From Chitinophagia bacterium (lineage in GTDB: Bacteria > Bacteroidota > Bacteroidia > Chitinophagales > Chitinophagaceae): 64,000 nt of DNA. Shown here in pieces: positions 30,711 through 41,300 of the stretch. The number at the start of each line of letters is the position of its first letter. The stretch's first letter is position 1. The position numbers were made by a program, and so were the translations under genes. The notes under the pieces were generated by a model, which saw only the letters and a program-made list of their open reading frames with translations, ran no database searches and had not been told where the DNA came from. Where the stretch lies: the NCBI GenBank assembly GCA_021324175.1, contig JAJPJP010000422.1, positions 20,797-84,796 on the forward strand, in the 5' to 3' direction.

Positions 30711-31691
30711 TTAGCGTTTTTCGGCTATTCTCAGTTTTGCGCTTCTCGCTCTTGGGTTATTTTTCAACTCAGCTTCCGATGGTCCGATCGGCTTTTTAGT
30801 CACCAGTTCGAAGGGCGGTCGTGCCCTTGCCCCAAAGAGATCACCATCTGCTAAAGAATCATCCCGGTTTCCGTGTTTGAAAAAGTTCTTTACGATTTTG
30901 TCCTCGAGCGAATGAAAGGTGATGATCACTATCCTGCCTCCGGGCTTGAGAATGCCGACCGAATCGCGCAATATGTCTTTAAGGGCATTCAGCTCGTCAT
31001 TGACCTCTATCCTTAAGCTCTGGAAAACCTGTGCAGCATATTTGTTCGGATTCCCTTTGGAAACTGAATTCAGCAGGCTCGTCAAATCGCTCGTCGTTTT
31101 GACCGGCGCTTTCTTTCTTTCCTCCACGATTTTCCTCGCCAGCGTTTTTGAATTGGTCACTTGCCCGTACTGCTCAAAAATCCGGTGCAGGTCCTTTTCG
31201 TCGTAGTTGTTGATGATTTCTGCCGCGCTGAGAACTTGCTGAATATTCATCCTCATATCCAAGGGCCCGTCAAACCGAATGGAAAAACCTCTACCTGCCT
31301 CGTCAAACTGGTGACTGCTGACCCCAAGATCGGCGACGATACCGTCGACTGCAGTCACCTCGTAAAGACGCAAAAAGCGCTGGAGATGACGAAAATTCTG
31401 GCCAATAAACACAATTCGCTCATCATCTGGCAAGTTTCGAGTGGCATCGGCATCCTGGTCAAAAGCGTAAAGCCTACCTTCTTTTCCAAGCTGGCTAAGA
31501 ATCGCCCTTGTATGGCCCGCACCGCCGAGTGTACAATCGACGTAGATCCCGCCCGGTTTGATCTGCAGACCCGACAACACTTCAGGAGTCATGATCGGCA
31601 CATGATAAGCTCCGGACTGTTCTTGTGGTTCAGATTGGGAGTTCCTCTTTTTCATAAGCCAATCCTTAAATGATTCCTCGTCAAGCCTCAC
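30711..31691 (-). CDS. rsmH: 16S rRNA (cytosine1402-N4)-methyltransferase
   Basis: YHVPIMTPEVLSGL, DCTLGGAGHTRAIL, DLGVSSHQFDEAGRGFSIRFDGPLDMRM, FHSLEDKIVKNFF. Confidence 0.96.
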   Translation of the reverse strand: MRLDEESFKDWLMKKRNSQSEPQEQSGAYHVPIMTPEVLSGLQIKPGGIYVDCTLGGAGHTRAILSQLGKEGRLYAFDQDADATRNLPDDERIVFIGQNFRHLQRFLRLYEVTAVDGIVADLGVSSHQFDEAGRGFSIRFDGPLDMRMNIQQVLSAAEIINNYDEKDLHRIFEQYGQVTNSKTLARKIVEERKKAPVKTTSDLTSLLNSVSKGNPNKYAAQVFQSLRIEVNDELNALKDILRDSVGILKPGGRIVIITFHSLEDKIVKNFFKHGNRDDSLADGDLFGARARPPFELVTKKPIGPSEAELKNNPRARSAKLRIAEKR

Positions 31692-32151
31692 CGGGCATCA
31701 TAAACTTCTTGTTCAGGAGCTTATTGGCCATGCTGCTTACTGATTCCGTTGGAAATTCTGCAAAGAACTTGGTGTACTTACTTTTATCCCAGATTTCTAT
31801 GATTCTGCCAGTGGCAAGGAGAACGATGTCCTTTTCCAGTTCGGCATGAGGTTTCAGGTTTGGAGGCACCAAAAGTCGCCCTGCGGAGTCCAGTTCAAGT
31901 ATAGTCGCCCCGTTCAGGAAAAACCGTTTGAATTGTCTAATTTCAGGATCAAAATCACTTAGGTTATTTAAATCATTGAAAATGACCTCCCAAGTCTTCC
32001 ATGGGTACAAGCTGAGGTATTTTTCCATGCCACGATTGACAACAAATCTGCTATCACTTTCATCTTCCATCTGCTTTTTGAAGCCGACAGGGAGAAGGAA
32101 GCGACCTTTTGTGTCCAAAGTAGCTTCATATTCACCAAGAAAACCAGCCAT
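31681..32151 (-). CDS. mraZ: Transcriptional regulator MraZ
   Basis: FLGEYEATLDTKGRFLLPVGFKKQM; ATILELDSAGRLLVPPNLKPHAELEKDIVLLATGRIIEIWDK. Confidence 0.95.
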   Translation of the reverse strand: MAGFLGEYEATLDTKGRFLLPVGFKKQMEDESDSRFVVNRGMEKYLSLYPWKTWEVIFNDLNNLSDFDPEIRQFKRFFLNGATILELDSAGRLLVPPNLKPHAELEKDIVLLATGRIIEIWDKSKYTKFFAEFPTESVSSMANKLLNKKFMMPGEA

Positions 32152-32173
32152 TTATGAAAGGATTTGTTCAAAA

Positions 32174-32198
32174 TTTCCCTTAATTCCTACAATTCCAC
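32174..32198 (-). promoter_or_regulatory. Three TTCC (GGAA on minus) repeats at exact 9-bp spacing upstream of mraZ
   Basis: TTCC at 32175, 32184 and 32193; candidate MraZ autoregulatory boxes. Confidence 0.4.
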
Positions 32199-32320
32199 AC
32201 AAAATAACCTTTTTTACCACAAATAATGGTAATTTGCGAAATTTAATTTTTTCCACAGCGTCTTTTTTGCATGAAATATAGACTGGTACAGGCTTTCAAG
32301 AGAATTATTATTCAACAGTA

Positions 32321-32360
32321 TGTGAATTGCCTGTGAATAACTGTGGATATTTGTGAATAA
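32321..32360 (+). repeat. Tandem array of four DnaA-box-like 9-mers (TGTGAATTG, TGTGAATAA, TGTGGATAT, TGTGAATAA)
   Basis: Starts at 32321, 32332, 32342, 32352; two are exact TGTGnATAA (TTATnCACA on the other strand). Confidence 0.6.
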
Positions 32361-32376
32361 CACTAAAATCGTAGCT

Positions 32377-32787
32377 ATGGCGACCGTAGGTTACTCGGGT
32401 AAACCCCTGTTTAATAAGCTGGGTATCAAGGAGGATATGAGGGTTTTGCTGATCGGTCAGCCCCAGGATTATTTTTCGATTCTTGAAGTCGATATTTCTA
32501 ATCAAATTGTCCCTCCTCATATGAATCCGGATTTCGTCCATATTTTTGCCCGCACACAACATGAATATGAGGTCGCATTGTCAAGGCTCAAAAACAAATA
32601 TGCGGCAAATCCGAAGATGATTATATGGGTTTCCTGGCATAAGAAATCAGCGAAAATACCCACTGACCTAACCGAGGATACCATTCGGAATTACGCATTA
32701 AAAAATGACCTCGTGGATATTAAGGTTTGTGCTGTCAGCGAGCAATGGAGCGGCCTGAAGCTGGTCGTTTCAAAGTCAAAACGCTAG
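32377..32787 (+). CDS. DUF3052-like protein
   Basis: MATVGYSGKPLFNKLGIKEDMRVLLIGQP..., WVSWHKKSAKIPTDLTEDTIRNYAL, WSGLKLV; start taken as ATG 32377 rather than GTG 32353. Confidence 0.75.
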   Translation: MATVGYSGKPLFNKLGIKEDMRVLLIGQPQDYFSILEVDISNQIVPPHMNPDFVHIFARTQHEYEVALSRLKNKYAANPKMIIWVSWHKKSAKIPTDLTEDTIRNYALKNDLVDIKVCAVSEQWSGLKLVVSKSKR

Positions 32788-32813
32788 TTCAAAAACTACC
32801 TTAATGGCAGCAG

Positions 32814-34064
32814 TTGGCTGTTTTTCATATGCATCCGAAAGATATACGCATCGCCGAATTCGATTACTTACTTCCTGATGAATTAATTTCTCGCTATCCC
32901 CTCCCTGAAAGAGATGCGTCACGGATCCTCGCTTACGACCATGCACATATTGAGACCGATGTTTTCCGCAATCTGGCGTCGCGGATTCCGGCTGCATCAC
33001 TCATGATCTTCAATGACACTCGCGTCTTTGCAGCGAGGGTAAAATTTCAAAAGCCTTCAGGAGGCATCATTGAAATCTTTTGTCTTGAACCCGTCGGGCA
33101 TTCCATGAGTCTTTCGCAGTCCATGCATGAGGGCGCACCCGTTGAATGGAAATGCCTTGTTGGAGGCGCCTCCAAATGGAAGCATGGCATGATCCTGTCA
33201 AAATCAGTGATCGACAATGGAAAATCTTATTCCTTGCGCGCATCATTCGTCGCAAAACTGGAAGACTGTTTTGTGATTCGCTTTGATTGGACGCCCGGCG
33301 CAATTCCATTTTCGGAGATTATCCGTTATTTCGGCGAAACGCCCCTCCCTCCCTATATCCGAAGGAATGTGGAGATCAGCGATCGCGAAAGATACCAAAC
33401 GATTTATGCTTCTGCGGAAGGATCGGTCGCAGCCCCAACAGCAGGATTGCACTTTACCAAAAATGTTATTCAATCGTTGGACGAAAAAAAAATTATTAGG
33501 GATTTTGTCACGCTCCATGTAGGAGCAGGGACCTTCAAGCCGGTTAAATCAGCCTTGCTCGCCGGTCATGAGATGCACGAAGAATATATGGAAGTTAGCA
33601 TTCATTGCATTCGGTCTGTCATAGACCATTGCAGCCGCGAAGTAGTCGCCGTAGGCACCACTTCACTGAGAACGCTTGAAAGCGTTTATTGGATTGGACA
33701 AAAATTGGTCGCAGGTATTCCGTTCGATCCTGAAGAAATTGCCGTCGAACAATGGTATCCTTATGAGCCGCGATCCAAAGAGCCAACGTTGTGGGAATCG
33801 CTCGAAGCTCTTGCGGGCTGGATGAAATCAAGAAATAAAGAGCGGCTGATTACGCGAACACGGCTGCTTATAGCTCCTCCATACCGTTTCAGGATCGTAA
33901 ATCGGTTGATCACTAATTTTCATCAGCCAAATTCGACGTTGCTGATCCTGGTCGCCGCTTTCGTCGGGAAGGACTGGAAAAAAATTTACGAGTATGCCGT
34001 GCGGGAAAAATTCAGATTTCTAAGCTATGGCGACGCTTGTTTGTTGTCTTCCGTCAATTCGTGA
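32814..34064 (+). CDS. queA: S-adenosylmethionine:tRNA ribosyltransferase-isomerase
   Basis: DYLLPDELISRYPLPERDASRIL, FNDTRVFAAR, GSVAAPTAGLHFT, THFHQPNSTLL-like NFHQPNSTLLILVAAF. Confidence 0.95.
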   Translation: MAVFHMHPKDIRIAEFDYLLPDELISRYPLPERDASRILAYDHAHIETDVFRNLASRIPAASLMIFNDTRVFAARVKFQKPSGGIIEIFCLEPVGHSMSLSQSMHEGAPVEWKCLVGGASKWKHGMILSKSVIDNGKSYSLRASFVAKLEDCFVIRFDWTPGAIPFSEIIRYFGETPLPPYIRRNVEISDRERYQTIYASAEGSVAAPTAGLHFTKNVIQSLDEKKIIRDFVTLHVGAGTFKPVKSALLAGHEMHEEYMEVSIHCIRSVIDHCSREVVAVGTTSLRTLESVYWIGQKLVAGIPFDPEEIAVEQWYPYEPRSKEPTLWESLEALAGWMKSRNKERLITRTRLLIAPPYRFRIVNRLITNFHQPNSTLLILVAAFVGKDWKKIYEYAVREKFRFLSYGDACLLSSVNS

Positions 34065-35437
34065 TTCGTTCGGAAGGGAAAATCAAGTGTAAAGGTGGTC
34101 CCCTTGCCGATGGTGCTTTCGACGCGAATTTTTCCATGGTGCGCATCGACCATCGTCTTGACGTAACTCAAACCAAGCCCGAATCCTTTTACATTATGAA
34201 GATTTCCGGTGTGCGCGCGATAGAATTTTTCGAAAATGCGCCGTTGGGTTTCTTTATTCATTCCAATCCCGTTGTCTTCGATGCGAAGAACGAAATTCTT
34301 ATTGCTGCTGTGCGTCGTTACCGCGATGTGGACGTGGTCCCTTGAATATTTTACGGCGTTGTCAATAAGGTTGGAAACGAGGCTGGTGAAATGCACTTCA
34401 TCGACCATGAGCTGGTCGTTGGAAGCATTCAGATGCAGTTCCGCTTTGCCGTGTTTGTCCTCCAATTGCAGCTTAAAATTATCGACGACGTCTTTTATTA
34501 TTTCGTGGACATGGACGGGAAAGAGATTCATTTGCATCTCGTTGCGATCTAATAGCGCCGCCTGCAGGATAGTTTCCACCTGCTTATTCATGCGTTTGTT
34601 TTCTTCCTTGATAATGCTGCTGAAATAATTTGATTTTTGCTTGTCCTGCGAGACTTTCTCATTACGTAAGGCGTCAACTGCCAATGAAATCGTGGCCAGA
34701 GGAGTCTTGAACTCATGCGTCATGTTGTTGATGAAGTCATTTTTAATCTCGCTGATTTTCTTTTGCTGCAATAGTGTGCGCACCGTGAGGTAAAATGCAG
34801 CGATGATGACCAGCGTAAAGAAAATCGCAAACATGATCATCACGCGCAGGTCCTTAAGCACGATGCTTTTAAAATTCGGCACAACTACGCAAAGGGCCTC
34901 TTCGGGAGTCAGGTTGTTTATCAGCGTGCCGCTCGCTTCCTGCAGAAGATAAACCGTTGCCGAATTATGGATCGTATCCTCGGCTACCTGGATAAAATTG
35001 GGTGAATGCAATTCGTAGGTGATCAAATTAAAGTCTGAACTGATGCCGAATTCAAAGCGCGTATTTTTCAGCCCGACATTGTTGAACGCTTTCTGGAGTT
35101 TTTCCGCGATTTCGTTTACTGTAAACCGTTGGGCGATCGTCGTTGGTTTAAGCAACTCATTGAAAATTTGGTCCGTCGGATGAAATGCTTCGCCCGGTTT
35201 AAAACGGAAATTCTTGATGCTTGGGAAAGTCGCTTTTTGTTGTGCCAGTTCCACGCCCACGCTCGCAATCGCATTGGAGACTTTTTCTCTGAGCTGTTCT
35301 TCCTTGTTCTCCACCATCGTTCGAACCCAATTGACCTGGATATAGATGATTCCAATAAGGGACAGCGTGATGAGTAAGATAATGACAGGAAAAATTTTTT
35401 TCACCGGCTGCTTTTTTTGTTCGCTGCCCGCTCGCAC
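34025..35437 (-). CDS. Membrane sensor histidine kinase
   Basis: Two TMs, HisKA FINNMTHEFKTPLATISLAVDAL, HATPase N/G boxes (LIDNAVKYS, EDNGIGM, GFGLGLSYVKTMVDAHHG). Confidence 0.93.
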   Translation of the reverse strand: MRAGSEQKKQPVKKIFPVIILLITLSLIGIIYIQVNWVRTMVENKEEQLREKVSNAIASVGVELAQQKATFPSIKNFRFKPGEAFHPTDQIFNELLKPTTIAQRFTVNEIAEKLQKAFNNVGLKNTRFEFGISSDFNLITYELHSPNFIQVAEDTIHNSATVYLLQEASGTLINNLTPEEALCVVVPNFKSIVLKDLRVMIMFAIFFTLVIIAAFYLTVRTLLQQKKISEIKNDFINNMTHEFKTPLATISLAVDALRNEKVSQDKQKSNYFSSIIKEENKRMNKQVETILQAALLDRNEMQMNLFPVHVHEIIKDVVDNFKLQLEDKHGKAELHLNASNDQLMVDEVHFTSLVSNLIDNAVKYSRDHVHIAVTTHSSNKNFVLRIEDNGIGMNKETQRRIFEKFYRAHTGNLHNVKGFGLGLSYVKTMVDAHHGKIRVESTIGKGTTFTLDFPFRTNHELTEDNKQASP

Positions 35438-35650
35438 CCGTACCGGGCCCTAACGGTATTTCGACTGTTTGCAAAATTATTGAATTGGCAGATTGTTTGT
35501 CTTTTTTTATGCAGGCGGCCGATGCCTATTTAACGAAGGTTTCACAGAAAAATCCTGCTCTGAAACAAACCTGCATGACCCCGGCCAATGCCCGTCAGCA
35601 ACTGCTCATTTCCATAGTCATAATTGAAGAAGTTTGACTAATTTACGGGC

Positions 35651-36202
35651 ATGGAAAGTCCTGGAGCTGGTATATTACTGATCGCCGATCCGTTTTTAAA
35701 AGATCCAAACTTTAAAAGGACCGTAGTGTTCCTTTGTGAGCATAAAGAGGAAGGTAGTTTCGGGTTTGTGCTAAATAAAAGTTATAATCACAAACTGGAT
35801 GAATTGGTCAGCGGAGCCGAAGACCTGAAAATTGACGTGTATTTCGGCGGCCCCGTTCAGATGGACACCATACATTTTTTGCATACCTATCCTGACAAGA
35901 TTCCGGGGAGTTACGAAATAACTAATGGCGTTCATTGGGGAGGTGATTTTGAAATGGCCATATCGCTGCTCCGCGCTGGCGAAATCGACCGAAACAGAAT
36001 TCGCTTTTTTATAGGTTATTCGGGCTGGGGAGTCGGCCAGCTTGATGATGAGCTAAAGGAAAAATCCTGGCTGACGGTTCAGGCTACCCGAAAACTCGTC
36101 TTCCACAAACAAATGGATGAAATCTGGAAAGAAGCGCTGAGGATGCTCGGTGGCGACTATGAGGTCCTGATCAATTATCCTACTGACCCCACGCTGAATT
36201 AG
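35651..36202 (+). CDS. YqgE/AlgH family protein
   Basis: GILLIADPFLKDPNFKRTVVFLCEHKEEGSFGFVLNK, FFIGYSGWGVGQLDDELKEKSWL. Confidence 0.93.
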   Translation: MESPGAGILLIADPFLKDPNFKRTVVFLCEHKEEGSFGFVLNKSYNHKLDELVSGAEDLKIDVYFGGPVQMDTIHFLHTYPDKIPGSYEITNGVHWGGDFEMAISLLRAGEIDRNRIRFFIGYSGWGVGQLDDELKEKSWLTVQATRKLVFHKQMDEIWKEALRMLGGDYEVLINYPTDPTLN

Positions 36203-36209
36203 ACGATCA

Positions 36210-36473
36210 TCAGGTCGTTTCTGGTTCCTTTGCGCTTTCGACCAGCACTGTTACGCGATTGTTGATAACTTCGACAAACCCGTTTTGAATGTCGTAAAGA
36301 GCCAGGTGGTTGCTCTTGTCCTTAAGAACTTTCAGGCGGCCGGCCTTCAAGGCGCTTATTAGCGGCGCATGTTTGTCAAGTACTTCGAAAAATCCGCCGA
36401 TGCCCGGGAGTTGGACCCCATAAACATCACCGCTGAATAATTTTTTTTCCGGAGTAAGTATTTCTAGGTTCAT
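36210..36473 (-). CDS. atpC: F1-ATPase epsilon subunit (short form)
   Basis: MNLEILTPEKKLFSGDVYGVQLPGIGGFFEVLDKHAPLISAL. Confidence 0.93.
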   Translation of the reverse strand: MNLEILTPEKKLFSGDVYGVQLPGIGGFFEVLDKHAPLISALKAGRLKVLKDKSNHLALYDIQNGFVEVINNRVTVLVESAKEPETT

Positions 36474-36519
36474 CTTGGTTGATCGTCTTTTGGCTTGTTA
36501 ATCCGTATTGCCGCAGCAT

Positions 36520-38115
<1,596 letters not shown>

Positions 38116-38153
38116 TCATTTGCAGTTATCTCGTTATTTTTGCCCTTTTACTC

Positions 38154-39317
38154 ATGGAATTAATTGAAGTAAATGATAGCAAATCCGCGAGAGATTTTCT
38201 CCGTGTAAATGTTGAGCTGAACAGCATTGATCCCAACTATATCCGGCCGTTGGACAAAGACATCAACGAAGTATTTGATCGCAGAAAAAACAAGGCGTTT
38301 CGTTTTGGCGAATGCGCGCGCTGGATATTGAGAAATGATGAAGGAAAAATGATCGGACGCATCGCGGCTTTTGTCAACACAAAATACAAGAATAAAGGTG
38401 ACGATGTGCCGGTTGGTGGCATTGGTTTTTTTGACTGCATCAATAACCAGGATGCTGCAGATAAGTTGTTCGACGTTGCGAGACATTGGTTGACAGCCAG
38501 GGGCATGGAGGCTATGGACGGACCCATCAATTTTGGCGAGAGAGACCGCTGGTGGGGTCTTGTTGTCCAGGGTTTCGACCCGCCGCTCTATTGCATGAAT
38601 TATAACCCTCCATTTTACCAGGTGCTTTTTGAGACTTATGGTTTCAAAAACTTTTTCAACCAGGTTTGTTTTGGATTGCGAGTCGCTGACCGTGTTGCCC
38701 AAAAGTTCTACGACAGGCACCAGGCATGTGCCAAAGATCCCAATTTCTCATCAAAACATATCCGCAAGAGGGAATTGAAGCAGTTTGCGAAGGATTTTAC
38801 CATCATCTATAACAAGTCTTTCGCGGGCCACGGCGGCATGAAAGAGTTGGCAGAACCGGTTGTCCAGAAAATGTTCCAGTCCATGAAAGCGGTTATCGAT
38901 GAAAAGATCAGCTGGTTTGCATATTATAAAGGTGAGCCGGTTGCGATGTGGATCAATCTCCCGGACCTGAACCAGTGGTTCAAGTACCTGGACGGCAATT
39001 TCGATGCGTTGCACAAATTGCAGTTCTTTTGGCTGAAAATGACCAAGAAGTGTAGCAAGTTCGTCGGACTCGCCTTCGGGCTTGTTCCTGAATTTCAGGG
39101 TAAAGGCGTCGACAGCTACCTGATCATGGAAGGCGCTGAGGTTATCCAATCTGAAGCCCTTTATGACTCATATGAAATGCAATGGATTGGTGAGTTCAAC
39201 CCCAAAATGATCAATATCGCCGAAAACCTGCCGACCCACCGCAGCCGGATCCTGACGACCTACCGGTATCATTTTGACCAAACAAAAGAGTTCAAGCGGC
39301 ACCCCTTTCTTGCTTAA
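38154..39317 (+). CDS. GNAT-like acyltransferase-fold hypothetical protein
   Basis: 387 aa; MIGRIAAFVNTKY and C-terminal GLVPEFQGKGVDSYLIMEGAE acetyl-CoA-binding-like segment. Confidence 0.6.
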   Translation: MELIEVNDSKSARDFLRVNVELNSIDPNYIRPLDKDINEVFDRRKNKAFRFGECARWILRNDEGKMIGRIAAFVNTKYKNKGDDVPVGGIGFFDCINNQDAADKLFDVARHWLTARGMEAMDGPINFGERDRWWGLVVQGFDPPLYCMNYNPPFYQVLFETYGFKNFFNQVCFGLRVADRVAQKFYDRHQACAKDPNFSSKHIRKRELKQFAKDFTIIYNKSFAGHGGMKELAEPVVQKMFQSMKAVIDEKISWFAYYKGEPVAMWINLPDLNQWFKYLDGNFDALHKLQFFWLKMTKKCSKFVGLAFGLVPEFQGKGVDSYLIMEGAEVIQSEALYDSYEMQWIGEFNPKMINIAENLPTHRSRILTTYRYHFDQTKEFKRHPFLA

Positions 39318-39410
39318 ATGTTTTGAATAAACAATCAGGCAGGCAGGGAAATCTTTGCTATTATTGCAATCCCGGAAAACTGGTTCGGCTTTCCGCATGT
39401 TATACTCACT

Positions 39411-41201
39411 ATGGAGAAATTTGTCGTTTCAGCGAGAAAGTACCGGCCGCAGAATTTTTCAACGGTTGTCGGGCAGCGTCATATAACCACCACGTTAAAA
39501 AACGCCATCAAAAACGGGCAGCTTGCTCATGCCTTTCTTTTTTGCGGCCCGCGTGGTGTCGGAAAGACTACCTGCGCGCGGATCCTTGCCAAGACCATAA
39601 ACTGCACGAACCCCACGCCCGACGGGGAAGCCTGCAATGCGTGTGCTTCCTGCCTCTCCTTTAATGAAGGCACCTCACTGAATATTCATGAACTTGATGC
39701 GGCGTCGAACAACTCAGTCGATGATATCCGGACGCTGGTGGAGCAGATTCGATTTACTCCCCAGGCCGGTAAGTACAAGGTTTATATAATCGACGAAGTG
39801 CATATGCTGAGTTCATCGGCTTTTAACGCTTTTCTAAAGACCCTCGAAGAACCGCCGGCATACGCCATTTTTATCCTGGCTACCACGGAAAAGCATAAGA
39901 TTCTACCGACGATCCTTAGCCGCTGTCAGATATTTGATTTCAAAAGAATTACGCTGTCCGACACAGTGAAGCATCTCGCGGAAATCTGTGAGGTCGAGAG
40001 CATCACTGCGCAACCGGATGCACTGCAGGTTATTGCGCAGAAGAGTGAAGGATGCATGCGGGATGCTTTGAGTATCCTGGACAAGATTGTCAGCTTTACC
40101 AACGGGGAGGTAACCTATCAGAACACCCTGGAGCAACTGAATATCCTTGACGACGAATACTATTTCAAGCTCGTTGAAGCGATGCTCAACCAGAAGCTCG
40201 CCGATGCGCTTCTTTTATATGATGACATCAACAGGAAAGGTTTTGAAGGTGACCTTGTCGTCAACGGCCTCAGCGAGTTCCTGCGGAACCTCCTTATTTG
40301 TAAAGACGAAAAAGTAGCAAGGCTTCTTGAAGTGGTGGAAAGCTACCGGGAAAAATACGCCGAAGTCGCTGCATCGACTGACGGGGAATATTTGGTTACC
40401 GCTTTGAACGTCCTGAATGAAACGGAAATCAACTACAAGGCTGCGAGAAACAAACGTCTGCACGTCGAGCTCGCCTTGATCAAACTTTGTTACCTCCGGC
40501 AGGTACTTGACCTTACAAAATACTCCGATGTCGCCGGTCGAAAAAAGCCCGCTGAACCGGTTCGCCCCGTCTCCTTCAGGATCATTCGACCAATTGAAAT
40601 CGCGCAACAAAAACCCGCGACAAAGAGAAGCAGACCGCCAACGGTAGAATCTGATTCGCCGAAACTTATAATCGAGGAGGAGAGACCTGCACCCCCACCC
40701 GTCCGGGATAGTGAACCCGTACTGGTCGAGGCGCATAAGCCCGCCGTGGCCACGATGGGGGCGCTGAATAAGATTCGCGAGCAGCTGGCTAATCGTAAGG
40801 TGGCTGCTGGTGGAGAAGTGTCAAAACCCCTTGACCACGAGACACTGCTTGAAACTTGGAATCAGTACACTGCGCAACTTGTGCAGGCCAAAAGTTCGGC
40901 GGCGAAAAGTTTTGAACTCGCGGAGCTTGTCATCAAAAATGAGACCCTTGTTGAAATCATCAGCAATAACAGCCTTGAACAAAAGTTTATTGAACAGGAA
41001 AAACGCAGTTTTTCGGACTTCATCCAAAAAGGTTTCAACAACAAAAAGCTAGTTTTCAGTGTGAGTGTCAGGGAATCTGCAGCCCAGGCAGAAAAAGAAC
41101 CCCTCATACTCAGCAAACGTGACCAGTACGAGAAAATAATAGAAAAATACCCCCTGGTCGAAGAATTGAGAAACCGGCTTAGATTGGAACTCGATTACTG
41201 A
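39411..41201 (+). CDS. dnaX: DNA polymerase III subunit gamma/tau
   Basis: KYRPQNFSTVVGQRHITTTL, GPRGVGKTTCARILAK, four Cys zinc module, IIDEVHMLSSSAFNAFLKTLEEPP. Confidence 0.96.
   Translation: MEKFVVSARKYRPQNFSTVVGQRHITTTLKNAIKNGQLAHAFLFCGPRGVGKTTCARILAKTINCTNPTPDGEACNACASCLSFNEGTSLNIHELDAASNNSVDDIRTLVEQIRFTPQAGKYKVYIIDEVHMLSSSAFNAFLKTLEEPPAYAIFILATTEKHKILPTILSRCQIFDFKRITLSDTVKHLAEICEVESITAQPDALQVIAQKSEGCMRDALSILDKIVSFTNGEVTYQNTLEQLNILDDEYYFKLVEAMLNQKLADALLLYDDINRKGFEGDLVVNGLSEFLRNLLICKDEKVARLLEVVESYREKYAEVAASTDGEYLVTALNVLNETEINYKAARNKRLHVELALIKLCYLRQVLDLTKYSDVAGRKKPAEPVRPVSFRIIRPIEIAQQKPATKRSRPPTVESDSPKLIIEEERPAPPPVRDSEPVLVEAHKPAVATMGALNKIREQLANRKVAAGGEVSKPLDHETLLETWNQYTAQLVQAKSSAAKSFELAELVIKNETLVEIISNNSLEQKFIEQEKRSFSDFIQKGFNNKKLVFSVSVRESAAQAEKEPLILSKRDQYEKIIEKYPLVEELRNRLRLELDY
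40541..40547 (+). other. dnaX: dnaX slippery heptamer A_AAA_AAG (predicted -1 frameshift site)
   Basis: Zero-frame CGA AAA AAG CCC; -1 frame reads GCC CGC TGA (stop 40553-40555). Confidence 0.7.
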
Positions 41202-41300
41202 TTACTAACTTCCTTGGAAATAGCTTCATTTGTGTTAAATCGGACCCTCCTGTTTTGAGATACACATAAATGGTTGGAAATTTGCACTTCGAAAAACGCC

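Noticed and set aside
15602-32151. Absence of murF and ddl from the dcw cluster
   Set aside because: Their location outside the cluster is plausible for Bacteroidota and cannot be judged from this window.
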